Position numbers and translations under genes: made by a program
Shown here: piece after piece, positions 34,301 through 42,080 of the stretch
Numbering within the stretch: position 1 is the first letter of the stretch
Layout of the letters: each line of letters begins with the position of its first letter
The notes under the pieces: model-generated
Told to the model about the DNA's origin: nothing
What the model saw: the letters and a program-made list of their open reading frames with translations, nothing else
Database searches by the model: none
NCBI GenBank assembly: GCA_024648765.1
Contig: JABYQC010000001.1
Coordinates: 1-64,000, forward strand
DNA: 64,000 nucleotides
Reading direction: 5' to 3'
Source of the DNA: Candidatus Westeberhardia cardiocondylae
Lineage (GTDB): Bacteria > Pseudomonadota > Gammaproteobacteria > Enterobacterales > Enterobacteriaceae

Positions 34301-34733
34301 TATTATGTTATTTTGGTTGGAACATTTAATTTATTGTTCTATTGGCGGAGAAGGAAGTAGTGTTATTGTGGGTTTGGATACATCTTGGATTTTTGGTGCG
34401 TTGTCTATTGTTGAAGCTAAGGAGTTATTGTTGTTGTTTCTTTATGGGTATGCGAGAGGTATGTTGGATCCTTTGTATCTAATATATTCTTTAGGAGGTT
34501 CTTGGTTATTTTCTTGTTATGATAAGAAAAATAGGAAAATTGATTTTTGTGAGGAGAAGCAAAAAAAAGCTCGTGATTCTATGTTGTTTGCTTGGTGTTC
34601 TGATGTTAATGATGTGGAGAAACGGGATATTTATATATATAGAATGATACGTAGATTGGATAATGAGTATATTAATATTATTATTGAGGAAACTGTAAGG
34701 TATATGTTGCCGTTATTAGTTTTTAGAGAATGA
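31323..34733 (+). CDS. recC: Exodeoxyribonuclease V subunit gamma (RecC)
   Basis: Scaffold of RecBCD that splits the strands and reads Chi. The 1136 residues compare with 1122 in E. coli. Recognisable segments include MLFIYRSNDFDIH at the start, SVHVCCSLHREVEVLYDFL, LNPRDIIVMAPDIDIY, VPFSISDQV, TWKYGLDRMFLGYA, KVVCFLGMDGNLYPR, DGLLRWKAGNLL and the C-terminal IIEETVRYMLPLLVF. It is far more diverged than RecB, with very high Phe, Cys, Tyr and Val content. It lies 4.8 kb downstream of recD on the same strand, not upstream of recB as in E. coli. Confidence 0.94.
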   Translation: MLFIYRSNDFDIHRDILVKNMRNSCVENPLHAEVILVENQKMENWIQLELSLHLGIASNIEYFSVSDFIWMFSSYISSDSLISKRFFLNSVIAWKIMRILPVLCKIKGFDMLCRYFYVDQDICKNFCFSYEVAVLFHRYMMFRPNWLVAWERKEFLGEVRGVDQVWQSLLWYELINDMKRLGEPFWHLASFYGVFSAFLKKKYINLSKVPKRIFVFGVPLSKLMLLYLREISYYVDVYLFFMDLDCFCSWKDLEKYLDDVNCEVYEDNLYKSVRKKFYFSYGLRNKSCYSNYRVMLKNVRNLDLFVWDKVRKNIFYLLITTLRHYHNVDMFRVIRRSSGNLLSMMQYDVLVGLCNGVTESSTLLNVRDDRLYRNIIFLKDVSFSVHVCCSLHREVEVLYDFLVDLMVKDSTLNPRDIIVMAPDIDIYIEIIKSVFSSFDGKKCSVPFSISDQVVGEVHAVFTVFLKLLELPYSKCCVEDIFDFLGVSFIASRFSISVSDLDFLYRWVVNSGIRFGLDKNTYYELMYPIFERGTWKYGLDRMFLGYAVGDIQYDSWQDMYPHSEYYGGNSVLIGYLSNFIDKLDYWKEYLSVSRVLLDWESCVSDMIGDFFSFSDSGVEEYCLLLKKYWHNILHDGLLAKYDGVVPIALLCSELKSRLNKRRIYNKFLSGGINFCSLFSMCFLSFKVVCFLGMDGNLYPRKSFVFSFDLMRDNNGNCDISLRDYDLYVFWSFVLCARDIVYISYVFDGDVSNLFDSMPCFLNNIVRYISRNFCLFGDEFLCEKISMLRVKRHVCCFHGFFSSCLVQKRDFFLDSMENTNSIYLEKNVVENNICCERSFHFFNVFCSDFVVSMDWFLSFYCHPIRFWFQKRLCVYYSSFLKLYLYEPFSVDYITRYKLNMLLLSAFLQGKSSDSVFRFANGIGVLPCNAFAEVYWNDQCIKMYILYKKIKKYYLSDFRNVKFSLKLCSIKIHGVLSCVQKDGLLRWKAGNLLMRDIMLFWLEHLIYCSIGGEGSSVIVGLDTSWIFGALSIVEAKELLLLFLYGYARGMLDPLYLIYSLGGSWLFSCYDKKNRKIDFCEEKQKKARDSMLFAWCSDVNDVEKRDIYIYRMIRRLDNEYINIIIEETVRYMLPLLVFRE

Positions 34734-34892
34734 TTTTTGATGTTTGTTTTAATGAGGTTTATAGTATTTCATAGTGATATTTTGTTATATGTTATGAATT
34801 TTGATTGTGTTGTAAATTTTTTTGTTTATTTTAGGTTTTTTATTTTAGAGTTATTGTATGTGTTGTATTTTATGTGTGTAATTTGTTTTGTG

Positions 34893-35288
34893 TTAACGTT
34901 TTGAGAATTGTGGACGACGTCTTGCTTTATGTAGTCCTACTTTTTTTCTTTCTACTTCTCGTGGATCTCTTGTGATGAATCCCATTTGTCTTAAATTTTT
35001 GTAGAATTGTTTATCGTATTGTACAAGTGCTCTGCTGATGCCATGTCGAATAGCTTCTGCTTGTCCGGATATTCCTCCTCCTTTTACAGTTATGTATATA
35101 TCTAAGTTTTTTGATATTTTGAATAGTTCTAGTGGTTGATAAACAATGATTCTTGATGTTTCTTTTGTAAAATATTGTGTGATTTTTTTTTTGTTTATGG
35201 TAATTTTTCCAGATCCTGTTTTTAAAAATACTCTTGCAGAGGAACTTTTTCTTCTTCCGGTTCCATAGTATTGTTTATTGTTATTCAT
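34893..35288 (-). CDS. rpsI: 30S ribosomal protein S9
   Basis: Small-subunit protein whose C-terminal tail reaches the P-site tRNA. 131 residues against 130 in E. coli. The sequence carries [40 protein letters not shown] and the invariant tail [14 protein letters not shown]. It follows rplM by 22 bases, the usual rplM-rpsI operon. Confidence 0.97.
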   Translation of the reverse strand: MNNNKQYYGTGRRKSSSARVFLKTGSGKITINKKKITQYFTKETSRIIVYQPLELFKISKNLDIYITVKGGGISGQAEAIRHGISRALVQYDKQFYKNLRQMGFITRDPREVERKKVGLHKARRRPQFSKR

Positions 35289-35310
35289 GTTTGTGTTTGT
35301 TTAGTTTTGT

Positions 35311-35760
35311 TTATGTTTTTATTATTTTTGGTTGTTGTGTGTTGTGTTTGTGTGTATTTCCTGGATATATTTTTAATTTTTTTATCATATTTTTTCCTAG
35401 TGTTCCTTTTGGTAGCATTCCTTGTACTGCCATTTTTATGATTTTTTCTGGTTGTTTATTAATTATGTCTTGAAATGTTTGTGTTTTTAATCCACCTGCG
35501 TAGCCAGAATGGTGATAATATATTTTATTTTTGTATTTTTTTCCTGAGACAATAATTTTTTTTGCGTTTAAAATGATAATATAATCTCCAGTATCTATAT
35601 GTGGTGTGTATTTTATTTTATGTTTTCCTTGTAGGTAGTATGCTAATGTTGTAGATAGTCTTCCTAGTGTTTTTCCGGATGCGTCTATGCAGTACCATGT
35701 TTTTTTTATTTGTTGTTTTGTTGTATATGTTTTGATGTTGTGTGTGTGTTTAATGGGCAT
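35311..35760 (-). CDS. rplM: 50S ribosomal protein L13
   Basis: Early-assembly large-subunit protein. 149 residues against 142 in E. coli. Conserved parts are WYCIDASGKTLGRL, GKHKIKYTPHIDTGDYIIILNA, YYHHSGYAGGLK, MLPKGTLGKNMIKKLKIYPG and the end HNTQQPKI. The ATG at 35760 adds about eight residues before the family start at IKTYTTK; no closer ATG exists in frame. First gene of rplM-rpsI. Confidence 0.96.
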   Translation of the reverse strand: MPIKHTHNIKTYTTKQQIKKTWYCIDASGKTLGRLSTTLAYYLQGKHKIKYTPHIDTGDYIIILNAKKIIVSGKKYKNKIYYHHSGYAGGLKTQTFQDIINKQPEKIIKMAVQGMLPKGTLGKNMIKKLKIYPGNTHKHNTQQPKIIKT

Positions 35761-36688
35761 ATATTTATTGGTATAGTTATGTATATTTTTATAATTTGTT
35801 TTGTGTGTTTTGTTATTATATTTGTTATATATATTTATTTTGTTTAATTATTTTTTAGAATGTTTAAATGTATTTTGTTTTTTTGGAAATTTTATTTGTT
35901 TTTTATATTTTCATAAATTTGTTTTGTGAATGGTATATGAAAATTTTTTGATTTTTTCATTAATTGCTATGTTGGTTTTTATATTAGATGATTTATTATT
36001 TTAATATTCATGTTCACCTGTATTTTAAACTATTTGTAGAATTTTTTGGAAATATTTTTATATTTTATACGGTATTGTAGTTTTTGTGTTTTGAGAAATT
36101 TTACAATAGTTATTGTTTTTTGTTGTTTTGTGTAATTTGTTTTTTGTGAGTATAATGCTGTTTATTTGTGTTATTAGTGTTTTTATTTATTTTGAAATGT
36201 AGACAAATTTTTTGGTGTTTTATTTGTACTATGGGTGTAAGTTATTATGATTTTTATGTGATGAATGTTATGGTTTTTCATTATGTATATTTTTCATTTT
36301 TTATATGTTTATGTCATGTGGATGGTATAAGTTTGTTTTTTGCGTGTAATATTAAATAATTTATAAAAACATTATGATAAATTTTTATTTATATTATAAA
36401 ATTTTATTAAAATTTCTTAGGAAATGCAATAGAATTTACATATTTTTGGTGTTTTTTAGTATTTGTTTTATTGGTGTTATAGGATATATAATATGTATAT
36501 ATATATATTGGATATGTTTTTTGATTTTAGTGTTGTTTTATTGATTGTATTAGGAATATATTTTTTCAGTATCGTATGTAGAATTTTTGAATTTTAGTGT
36601 GGTTTTGTATAATGTTTATGATATGTTGTGTATTTTGATATTTATATGTATGTCGTTGTTTGTTATTTGTAATTTTGAGTAAGTATTT
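35761..36688. other. Long spacer upstream of rplM, at the ancestral tufB side
   Basis: More than 900 bases with no recognisable gene. E. coli has tufB after the thrU-tyrU-glyT-thrT cluster, but no EF-Tu sequence is present. A 63-codon frame at 36168-36359 is Phe/Cys-rich and unsupported. A short TA-dinucleotide run occurs near 36490-36508. The rplM promoter should lie near 35770-35900 on the minus strand. Confidence 0.4.
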
Positions 36689-36761
36689 GCCGGTATAGTT
36701 TAAATGGATAAAATAATGCATTCGTAATGCAAAGATATGGGTTCGATTCCTGTTATCGGCA
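36689..36761 (+). tRNA. tRNA-Thr (anticodon CGT)
   Basis: Acceptor GCCGGTA pairs with TATCGGC allowing a G-T pair. The anticodon arm ATGCA/TGCAA carries loop TTCGTAA with anticodon CGT, and the T arm is TGGGTTCGATTCCTG. It resembles E. coli thrW. CCA is not encoded. One A-A mismatch tops the anticodon stem. Confidence 0.92.
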
Positions 36762-36763
36762 TG

Positions 36764-36779
36764 CACAATACATATTGTG
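36764..36779 (+). terminator. Candidate hairpin after tRNA-Thr(CGT)
   Basis: CACAAT and ATTGTG form a 6-bp stem around a four-base loop, directly after the tRNA and followed by a T-rich stretch. The stem is AT-rich and weak, so this is only a possible terminator or 3'-processing signal. Confidence 0.3.
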
Positions 36780-36861
36780 TATTTTGTTTGATGTTAGATA
36801 TATATGTTTATTTGTGATTTTTTTGTGTATGGTGTTATTAATGTGTTTTAGTTATAAGATG

Positions 36862-36937
36862 TGCTGATAGGCAGAGTCGAACTGCCGACCTCGCCCTTAC
36901 CAAGGGCGTGCTCTTACCAATACTGAGCTATATCAGC
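36862..36937 (-). tRNA. tRNA-Thr (anticodon GGT)
   Basis: On the minus strand, acceptor GCTGATA pairs with TATCAGC. The anticodon stem GCCCT/AGGGC carries loop TGGTAA with anticodon GGT, and the T arm is GGCAGTTCGACTCTGCC. It is the last of four tRNAs equivalent to E. coli thrU-tyrU-glyT-thrT; the tufB gene that should follow is missing. Confidence 0.95.
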
Positions 36938-36949
36938 GTATAAAATATT

Positions 36950-37021
36950 AGCGGGTAATGGGAATTGAACCCATATCATTAGCTTGGAAGGCTAAGGTAA
37001 TTGCCTTTATACGATACCCGC
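36950..37021 (-). tRNA. tRNA-Gly (anticodon TCC)
   Basis: On the minus strand, acceptor GCGGGTA pairs with TACCCGC. The anticodon loop is CTTCCAA with TCC, and the T arm is ATGGGTTCAATTCCCAT. It matches E. coli glyT in type and position within the Thr-Tyr-Gly-Thr cluster. Confidence 0.95.
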
Positions 37022-37057
37022 GTATTTCAATTTTTATTTTTAATATAGAGTATATTT

Positions 37058-37142
37058 TGGTGGGGGAAGGATTTGAACCTTCGAAGTCTTTTATGACATC
37101 AGATTTACAGTCTGCTCCCTTTGGCCGCTCGGGAACCCCACC
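37058..37142 (-). tRNA. tRNA-Tyr (anticodon GTA)
   Basis: Class II tRNA on the minus strand with acceptor GGTGGGG, the conserved TTCCCGAGCGGCCAAAGGGA D region, anticodon loop CTGTAAA with GTA, a long variable arm, and T arm GAAGGTTCAAATCCTTC. It corresponds to E. coli tyrU. Confidence 0.96.
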
Positions 37143-37179
37143 ATGTATGTAATTTTGGTAGTATATTTATGTATTTTTG

Positions 37180-37254
37180 TGCCAACAGAAGGATTTGAAC
37201 CTTCAACCTACTGATTACAAATCAGTTGCTCTACCCTATTTGCGCTATGTTGGC
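37180..37254 (-). tRNA. tRNA-Thr (anticodon TGT)
   Basis: On the minus strand, acceptor GCCAACA pairs with TGTTGGC. The anticodon stem CTGAT/ATCAG carries loop TTGTA with anticodon TGT, and the T arm is GAAGGTTCAAATCCTTC. It corresponds to E. coli thrU and begins the four-tRNA cluster. Confidence 0.95.
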
Positions 37255-37634
37255 GTATTAATTTTTGCATTGTAAACTAAATGGATTTGTTTATGCAAGT
37301 GAAAATGTGTGATATTTGTGATATTGGTATTTTTATATGGTTTTTGTATTGGTATTTTGTTTGATTAGTAGTATGTGTGGTATAATGGTAATGTGTTTTG
37401 TGGTTTTGTGATATTGGTGTGTATTGTGGTTGTGTGTCTTTAGGTTTTTATTTTTATTGTGTTGTGGTAGTAGTTTTTGATTTATTAGGGTGGTTTATGT
37501 GTATTGTGTTATTGATATTTTTTATTGAATTTAATATTTTTAAATTTTTATGTGTTTTGAGGAATGTTATGTTTTACATATTAAAGCATTTATGTTTTAT
37601 TTATATTACATAGATATTAAGTAGTAATAGTTAA
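37255..37634. other. Gap at the ancestral coaA position
   Basis: E. coli has coaA (pantothenate kinase) between birA and thrU. Here about 380 bases remain with no coaA motif. A 71-codon frame at 37398-37613 is Val/Leu/Phe-rich and reads as compositional noise. Confidence 0.4.
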
Positions 37635-38294
37635 TTATATGGTAATTTTTTTATTTGTGAATTTTGTATTTTTAGAATATATTAAATTTTTTTTATGTAG
37701 AGGTATGTAATATTTTTCGTATTGATGTAGTGTTGTTCTGAGTAGTTTGATTATTTGTATTGCTATTGTGTTTCTATTGATGTGAATTCCTGTTTCTTGT
37801 AGATTAATCCAGTTTTTTTGAAAGTAGTTTTTTTTGTTTTTTTTTGTTTTTATGTTAATGCCAATACCAATAACGATAGTTTTTATTGTTTTAGTTATGT
37901 TGTATACTTCGATTAATATTCCTGCTAGTTTTTTGTTTTGCAGATATAGATCATTGGGCCATTTTGTTTTTATGTTTTGTATGCCAAATTTATTTAGTAT
38001 TTTTTTGATTAGCAGACTGATTATGAAGTCTAGATTTTCGATGTTTGTAATTTCTTTGTTAAAATGCCATAATATGGATAAACATAGATCATGTCCGAAA
38101 GAAGATATCCATCTTTTTCCATATTTTCCTCTACCTTGTGTTTGATGTTCTGCGATACATATGTCTCCAGATTTTAATATATTAGCTTTTTCTAGTAAAT
38201 ATTGGTTAGTAGAGTGGATAATAGGTAATAGTATTATTTTTCCTTTTGATAAATTTGTTGATATAAGTGTGTGATTTAATAATTGTATTGACAT
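37635..38294 (-). CDS. birA: Biotin--protein ligase catalytic domain (short BirA)
   Basis: Activates biotin with ATP and attaches it to the carrier protein of acetyl-CoA carboxylase. The 219 residues compare with 321 in E. coli. The protein starts where E. coli reads PIQLLN (near residue 68), so the DNA-binding HTH repressor domain is absent. The catalytic core is intact: LPIIHSTNQYLLE, the biotin loop GRGKYGKRW, TKWPNDLYLQNKKLAGILIE and IGIGINI. It stops just inside the C-terminal SH3-like domain (KFTNKKITI), losing about 45 residues. It probably keeps ligase but not bio-operon repression. It lies 45 bases after murB, as in E. coli. Confidence 0.9.
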   Translation of the reverse strand: MSIQLLNHTLISTNLSKGKIILLPIIHSTNQYLLEKANILKSGDICIAEHQTQGRGKYGKRWISSFGHDLCLSILWHFNKEITNIENLDFIISLLIKKILNKFGIQNIKTKWPNDLYLQNKKLAGILIEVYNITKTIKTIVIGIGINIKTKKNKKNYFQKNWINLQETGIHINRNTIAIQIIKLLRTTLHQYEKYYIPLHKKNLIYSKNTKFTNKKITI

Positions 38295-38339
38295 GTTTTA
38301 TATTTTGGTTTATTGGTTTTTGAGAATTTGTATTTTATA

Positions 38340-39364
38340 CTATATATTATGTATTTCTTTATATTTTCCTATGCATCTGACTTCTGGTTTGAGTTTGATA
38401 GAGAATTTTTGCATGACTTGATTTTTGATGTATTTTGCTAGTTTAATGATTTCTTTTCCATGTGCTTTTCCTGTATTAATAATGATTAAAGCATGTTTAT
38501 TGTATACAGCAGCATTTCCTAAACGATATCCTTTTAACCCACAGTTTTCTATTAACCAAGCTGCAGATAGTTTTATTTTTTTATTAGATTGTATTTGGTA
38601 TGGCATGTATGGATATTGATGGAGTATGGTTTTTGCTTTGTTGCTATGAATAATTGGATTTGTAAAAAAACTTCCTGCATTTCCAAATAATTTTGGGTTA
38701 GGAAATTTTTTTTTTCTTATAGAGCAGATTTTTTGATAAATTTGTTGTGGTGTTACTTTTTGTTTTTCTAGATGTTTTAGTGTATTATGTTGTAGTGTTG
38801 GGTGCCAATTTTTTTTTAGGTGTAATCCAATTGCTGTTATCGCATGATTATGTGTGAATTTTTTTGTTTGAAAAATGCTTTTTCTATATCCAAATTTACA
38901 TTCTTTGTGATATAGTCTTGTTTTTTTTCCTGTGTTGAGAGTTATAATATCGACATATTTACATAAATTTTGAAATTCTACTCCATATGCTCCAATATTT
39001 TGTATTGGTGCTGCACCAACGTATCCGGGGATTAAAGCCATATTTTCTAATCCTGGTATGTTTTTATGAATGCTGTTTTTTACCAGTTTATGCCATATTT
39101 CTCCTGCATTGGCATGTATTTCCCATGATTTTTGTTTTTCATGTATTTTTATTCCTGGTATTCTGTTGAGCAAAATTGTACCGGAATAATTTTCTAAAAA
39201 TAATGTGTTGCTTCCTCCTCCTAAAATGCATATGGGTTGTTTTTTTTTTTTGCATTGTTCCATGAGTTTAGTAGTTCTTTTTCTGAGTATATTGTGATTA
39301 CGTTATTTGCATATACGTTGATAGCAAAAGTGTGTAAAGATTTTATTTGTATTTTTTTTTTCAT
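38340..39364 (-). CDS. murB: UDP-N-acetylenolpyruvoylglucosamine reductase MurB, split by a one-base frameshift
   Basis: FAD enzyme making UDP-MurNAc in peptidoglycan synthesis. From the ATG at 39263 there is an open frame of 307 residues: ICILGGGSNTLFLENY, GLENMALIPGYVGAAPIQNIGAYGVE, GNAGSFFTNPI and LKPEVRCIG. The missing N terminus is encoded upstream in another frame from the ATG at 39364: SLHTFAINVYANNVITIYSEKELLNSWNNA, matching the E. coli start. The frames meet at a run of twelve A (39240-39251 in plus coordinates). Thirteen A would join them into 341 residues (E. coli 342). The short form from 39263 lacks part of the FAD domain. Slippage, recoding, undercall or decay are the options. 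Confidence 0.88.
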
Positions 39365-39733
39365 GTTTTAATAAGTATGTGGTTTATTTGTATTTTTTTG
39401 TTTTTATGTATTAGAAATTATGTATAGATATAAATTTTAATGGTTTTTGTATTTTATTTTTATTTTTATATTACAATATTACTATGTTTTTATTTAATAT
39501 TATGTATTTTTTGAATTTTGTGTAGTTTGTAGTATTTTTTTTATGGTAATATGAAGTTTTGTATATGATTATATTTATAAGTATAGTATTTATATGTATT
39601 ATACATTATATTATAGTGTTACATGATATAAGATTTTGTGTTTTGTTGTGTGATTTTTTGTGTTTATGTTGGTGTATTTTTTATATATGATGTGTAAGAA
39701 TAATTTTTTGATTATATTTTAGGTGATGATATA
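39365..39733. other. Divergent spacer between murB and ung
   Basis: AT-rich, with no recognisable gene. It should contain promoters for both leftward murB-birA and rightward ung. AGGTGAT at 39721-39727 is the likely ung ribosome-binding site. Confidence 0.35.
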
Positions 39734-40408
39734 TTGAAAGATATTTTGACGTGGGGAGATTTTCTTTCTTGTGAGAGGAATTTTTTGTATTTTCAAAAGA
39801 TTTTGTTGTTTCTTCGTGGTAGGTATTTTGTGGGAGCTACAATATATCCAAGGAAGCAGGATATTTTTAGAGTGTTTTTTTTGACAGAATTGAGTTCTGT
39901 TAAGGTTGTTATTGTTGCTCAGGATCCTTATCATGGGCCTAATCAAGCTAATGGTTTGGCGTTTTCTGTGCATGTTGGTGTTTCTGTACCTCCTTCGTTA
40001 TTAAATATTTATAGAGAGTTGCATAGTGATATTTTTGGTTTTTATATTCCTAAACATGGATGTTTGCAGAGTTGGGCAAAGCAGGGTGTTTTTTTATTAA
40101 ATTCTGTTTTGACTGTAGAGGAAGGTGTTGCTTGTTCTCATGCTAATATAGGGTGGGAAATTTTTACGGATAGAGTTATACAAATATTAAATATATATAG
40201 AGAGGGGATAGTGTTTTTATTGTGGGGGAATTATGCGAAGAAGAAAGGTAGGATTATAGATTGTAGTCGTCATTATGTGTTATATGGATCGCATCCTTCT
40301 CCATTTTCTGCAAATCGTGGTTTTTTTGGTTGTTGTCATTTTTCTAAAACTAATTGTTTGTTAAAAAAACAGGGTTTACATGAAATTAATTGGCAGCCTA
40401 TTTTATGA
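39734..40408 (+). CDS. ung: Uracil-DNA glycosylase
   Basis: Removes uracil arising from cytosine deamination or dUMP incorporation. 224 residues against 229 in E. coli. The catalytic water-activating motif is [18 protein letters not shown], and the DNA-intercalation loop [14 protein letters not shown] carries the catalytic His. [13 protein letters not shown] is also conserved. The start appears to be TTG at 39734: AGGTGAT lies six bases upstream and [10 protein letters not shown] aligns with the family N terminus, while no ATG is available in frame nearby. Its 3' end overlaps the convergent grpE by 11 bases. Confidence 0.94.
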   Translation: MKDILTWGDFLSCERNFLYFQKILLFLRGRYFVGATIYPRKQDIFRVFFLTELSSVKVVIVAQDPYHGPNQANGLAFSVHVGVSVPPSLLNIYRELHSDIFGFYIPKHGCLQSWAKQGVFLLNSVLTVEEGVACSHANIGWEIFTDRVIQILNIYREGIVFLLWGNYAKKKGRIIDCSRHYVLYGSHPSPFSANRGFFGCCHFSKTNCLLKKQGLHEINWQPIL

Positions 40409-41066
40409 GTTTTTTATTTTTAGTGTTGTGGATATTTGATATTTTTTTATTTTTGGTGGTTTTGTGTTGTGGTGTTGATGTTTTAGGTTTTTTTGATACA
40501 ACTACCATTGCTGGTCGAATTAATCTTGTGTGCAACATATAACCTTTTTGCATCATCATGATAACTTGATCTGGTTCATGTGTGTTGGTTTCTAGTATAG
40601 TCATAGCTTGATGTATTTCTGGATTGAAGGGAATGTGAATTTTATCTATGGGTTTTAGTCCAAAATTTTTGACAACATTTAAAAAAGATTTTAGTGTTAA
40701 TTGTATTCCTTCTATGTCGCAACATAGTTTGTCATTTTCCATGGATTTTTTTGAGATTTGTAGTGCTCTTTCTAAATTATCAATAACTGGTAGTAGTTGT
40801 GTAATAAAGTTTTCTAGTGCAAATTTATGAGCATTAGCAAGGTTTTTTTCGTTTCTTCTTCTTATATTTTCTATTTCTGCTTGTGCACGTAATAAATTGT
40901 CTTTTTCTTTTTTTAAAGATATTTCTAGTTCCAAAATATGTTGCAGATTTTGTAAATTTTCTGTTATTTTTGTGGTTTCTTGTTCTTTATTGTTTGTATT
41001 TTCTTGGTTTTGTATGTTTTTGTTGTTTGGTGTTGTTTCTTGAGTTTTTTTTTTGTTGTTTGTCAT
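40398..41066 (-). CDS. grpE: Nucleotide exchange factor GrpE
   Basis: Releases ADP from DnaK in the main Hsp70 cycle. 222 residues against 197 in E. coli. The N-terminal region (1-45) is Asn/Lys/Thr/Gln-rich and disordered. A long coiled-coil helix follows with [18 protein letters not shown], then [19 protein letters not shown], and the C-terminal beta domain ends [19 protein letters not shown]. About 30 Lys/Asn/Thr-rich residues extend beyond the family end and overlap the 3' end of ung. Confidence 0.94.
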   Translation of the reverse strand: MTNNKKKTQETTPNNKNIQNQENTNNKEQETTKITENLQNLQHILELEISLKKEKDNLLRAQAEIENIRRRNEKNLANAHKFALENFITQLLPVIDNLERALQISKKSMENDKLCCDIEGIQLTLKSFLNVVKNFGLKPIDKIHIPFNPEIHQAMTILETNTHEPDQVIMMMQKGYMLHTRLIRPAMVVVSKKPKTSTPQHKTTKNKKISNIHNTKNKKLIK

Positions 41067-41558
41067 AATTTTTCCATAATGTAAATTTTTTATATGAATA
41101 TTATAAAATTAAATTGTTCAGTATTCAAGAAGACATGTGATGAATTTTGTAGTTTTGTATAATGTTTTATATTTATTATATTGATAGAATTATTGTTTAT
41201 ATGGTATATGTTTTAATATTATGTGATGCAGCAAATTTTTATGTTATTATATTATTATTATATTATATATTATTTGTTTTATGTTGTTTATTTTTTATTT
41301 TTTGTGTTTTGTGTTGTTGATGTAGTTTATATGTGTGGTACATATAAATTTTGTATTTATGAGTTTTTTTGTGTATAATAATGAATGTGTTATATTTTTT
41401 TATATAATTTTTCAGTGATTGAGTTTGGTGATTTTTGTGACATTTTTATTTGTTACTTTATGGTATTAATATTGTAATATTATTTTGTATATTTGTGTGA
41501 ATTGCAATTTTATTTTTGTTGTTTTTAAATGTTTAATTGATTGTTTGTAGGATGTATT
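41067..41558. other. Gap at the ancestral nadK-recN-bamE-ratA position
   Basis: In E. coli grpE and smpB are separated by nadK, recN, bamE and ratAB. Here about 490 bases remain. I see no NadK motif (GGDGT) or ATPase motif on either strand. The smpB promoter is expected here. Confidence 0.4.
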
Positions 41559-42014
41559 ATGTATAATGGTTCTTATATAGTTTCTGTACATTATATTGTC
41601 AAAAATAATTTTTATATAGATAAAGAATTGGAGTCTGGAATATTATTACAAGGATGGGAAGTAAAATCTTTGAGATGTTGTTTGGTAAATATTAAAAATA
41701 GTTATGTATCTTTTAAGGATCATGAGATTTTTGTGTACAATATAAATTTTTTTCCTTTGCAGACTTCTTTTGTTTCTTGTAGAGTATCTTGTCATAAATT
41801 GTTATTGCATAGGTATGAAATAGATTATTTGTTTGGTTGTGTAAGTAGAAAAAATTGTGTTATTTTGGTTTTGTCAATGTATTGGAAGAATTCTTTGGCA
41901 AAGGTTAGTATTGGTGTTGGTAAAAGGAAAAAGAAATATGATAAGCGTTTTTGCGAAAAGGATCGTTCGTGGAAAATGGACAAATTGCGTATTATGCGGA
42001 ATGGGTGTATTTAG
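41559..42014 (+). CDS. smpB: SsrA-binding protein SmpB
   Basis: Binds tmRNA and brings it to stalled ribosomes in trans-translation. 151 residues against 160 in E. coli. The oligonucleotide-binding fold is marked by LQGWEVKSLR, NIKNSYVSF, RKLLLH-like KLLLHRYEIDYL and YWKNSLAKVSIGVGKRKKKYDKR. The C-terminal tail WKMDKLRIMRN that decodes the empty A site is present. The ATG at 41559 has TAGGA upstream and fits the family; an earlier start at 41541 adds six residues. ssrA follows 66 bases later. Confidence 0.94.
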   Translation: MYNGSYIVSVHYIVKNNFYIDKELESGILLQGWEVKSLRCCLVNIKNSYVSFKDHEIFVYNINFFPLQTSFVSCRVSCHKLLLHRYEIDYLFGCVSRKNCVILVLSMYWKNSLAKVSIGVGKRKKKYDKRFCEKDRSWKMDKLRIMRNGCI

Positions 42015-42061
42015 TTTGGTGTGTTTTATAAATATTACGAAATTTTTTATGTTTATTGTGA

Positions 42062-42067
42062 TATAAT
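42062..42067 (+). promoter_or_regulatory. Candidate -10 box for ssrA
   Basis: A perfect TATAAT lies 13 bases before the mature tmRNA 5' end. The matching -35 region is poor, and TATAAT-like words are common at this composition, so support comes mainly from its position in the smpB-ssrA spacer. Confidence 0.35.
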
Positions 42068-42080
42068 ATTGCTAATAATC

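Noticed and set aside
36168-36359. 63-codon frame upstream of the tRNA cluster
   Set aside because: Cys/Phe-rich string in an empty spacer; no start signal or similarity.
36490-36508. TA dinucleotide run as a functional microsatellite
   Set aside because: Short and expected at this base composition; no flanking structure.
37398-37613. 71-codon frame at the coaA gap
   Set aside because: No coaA motif; reads as compositional noise.
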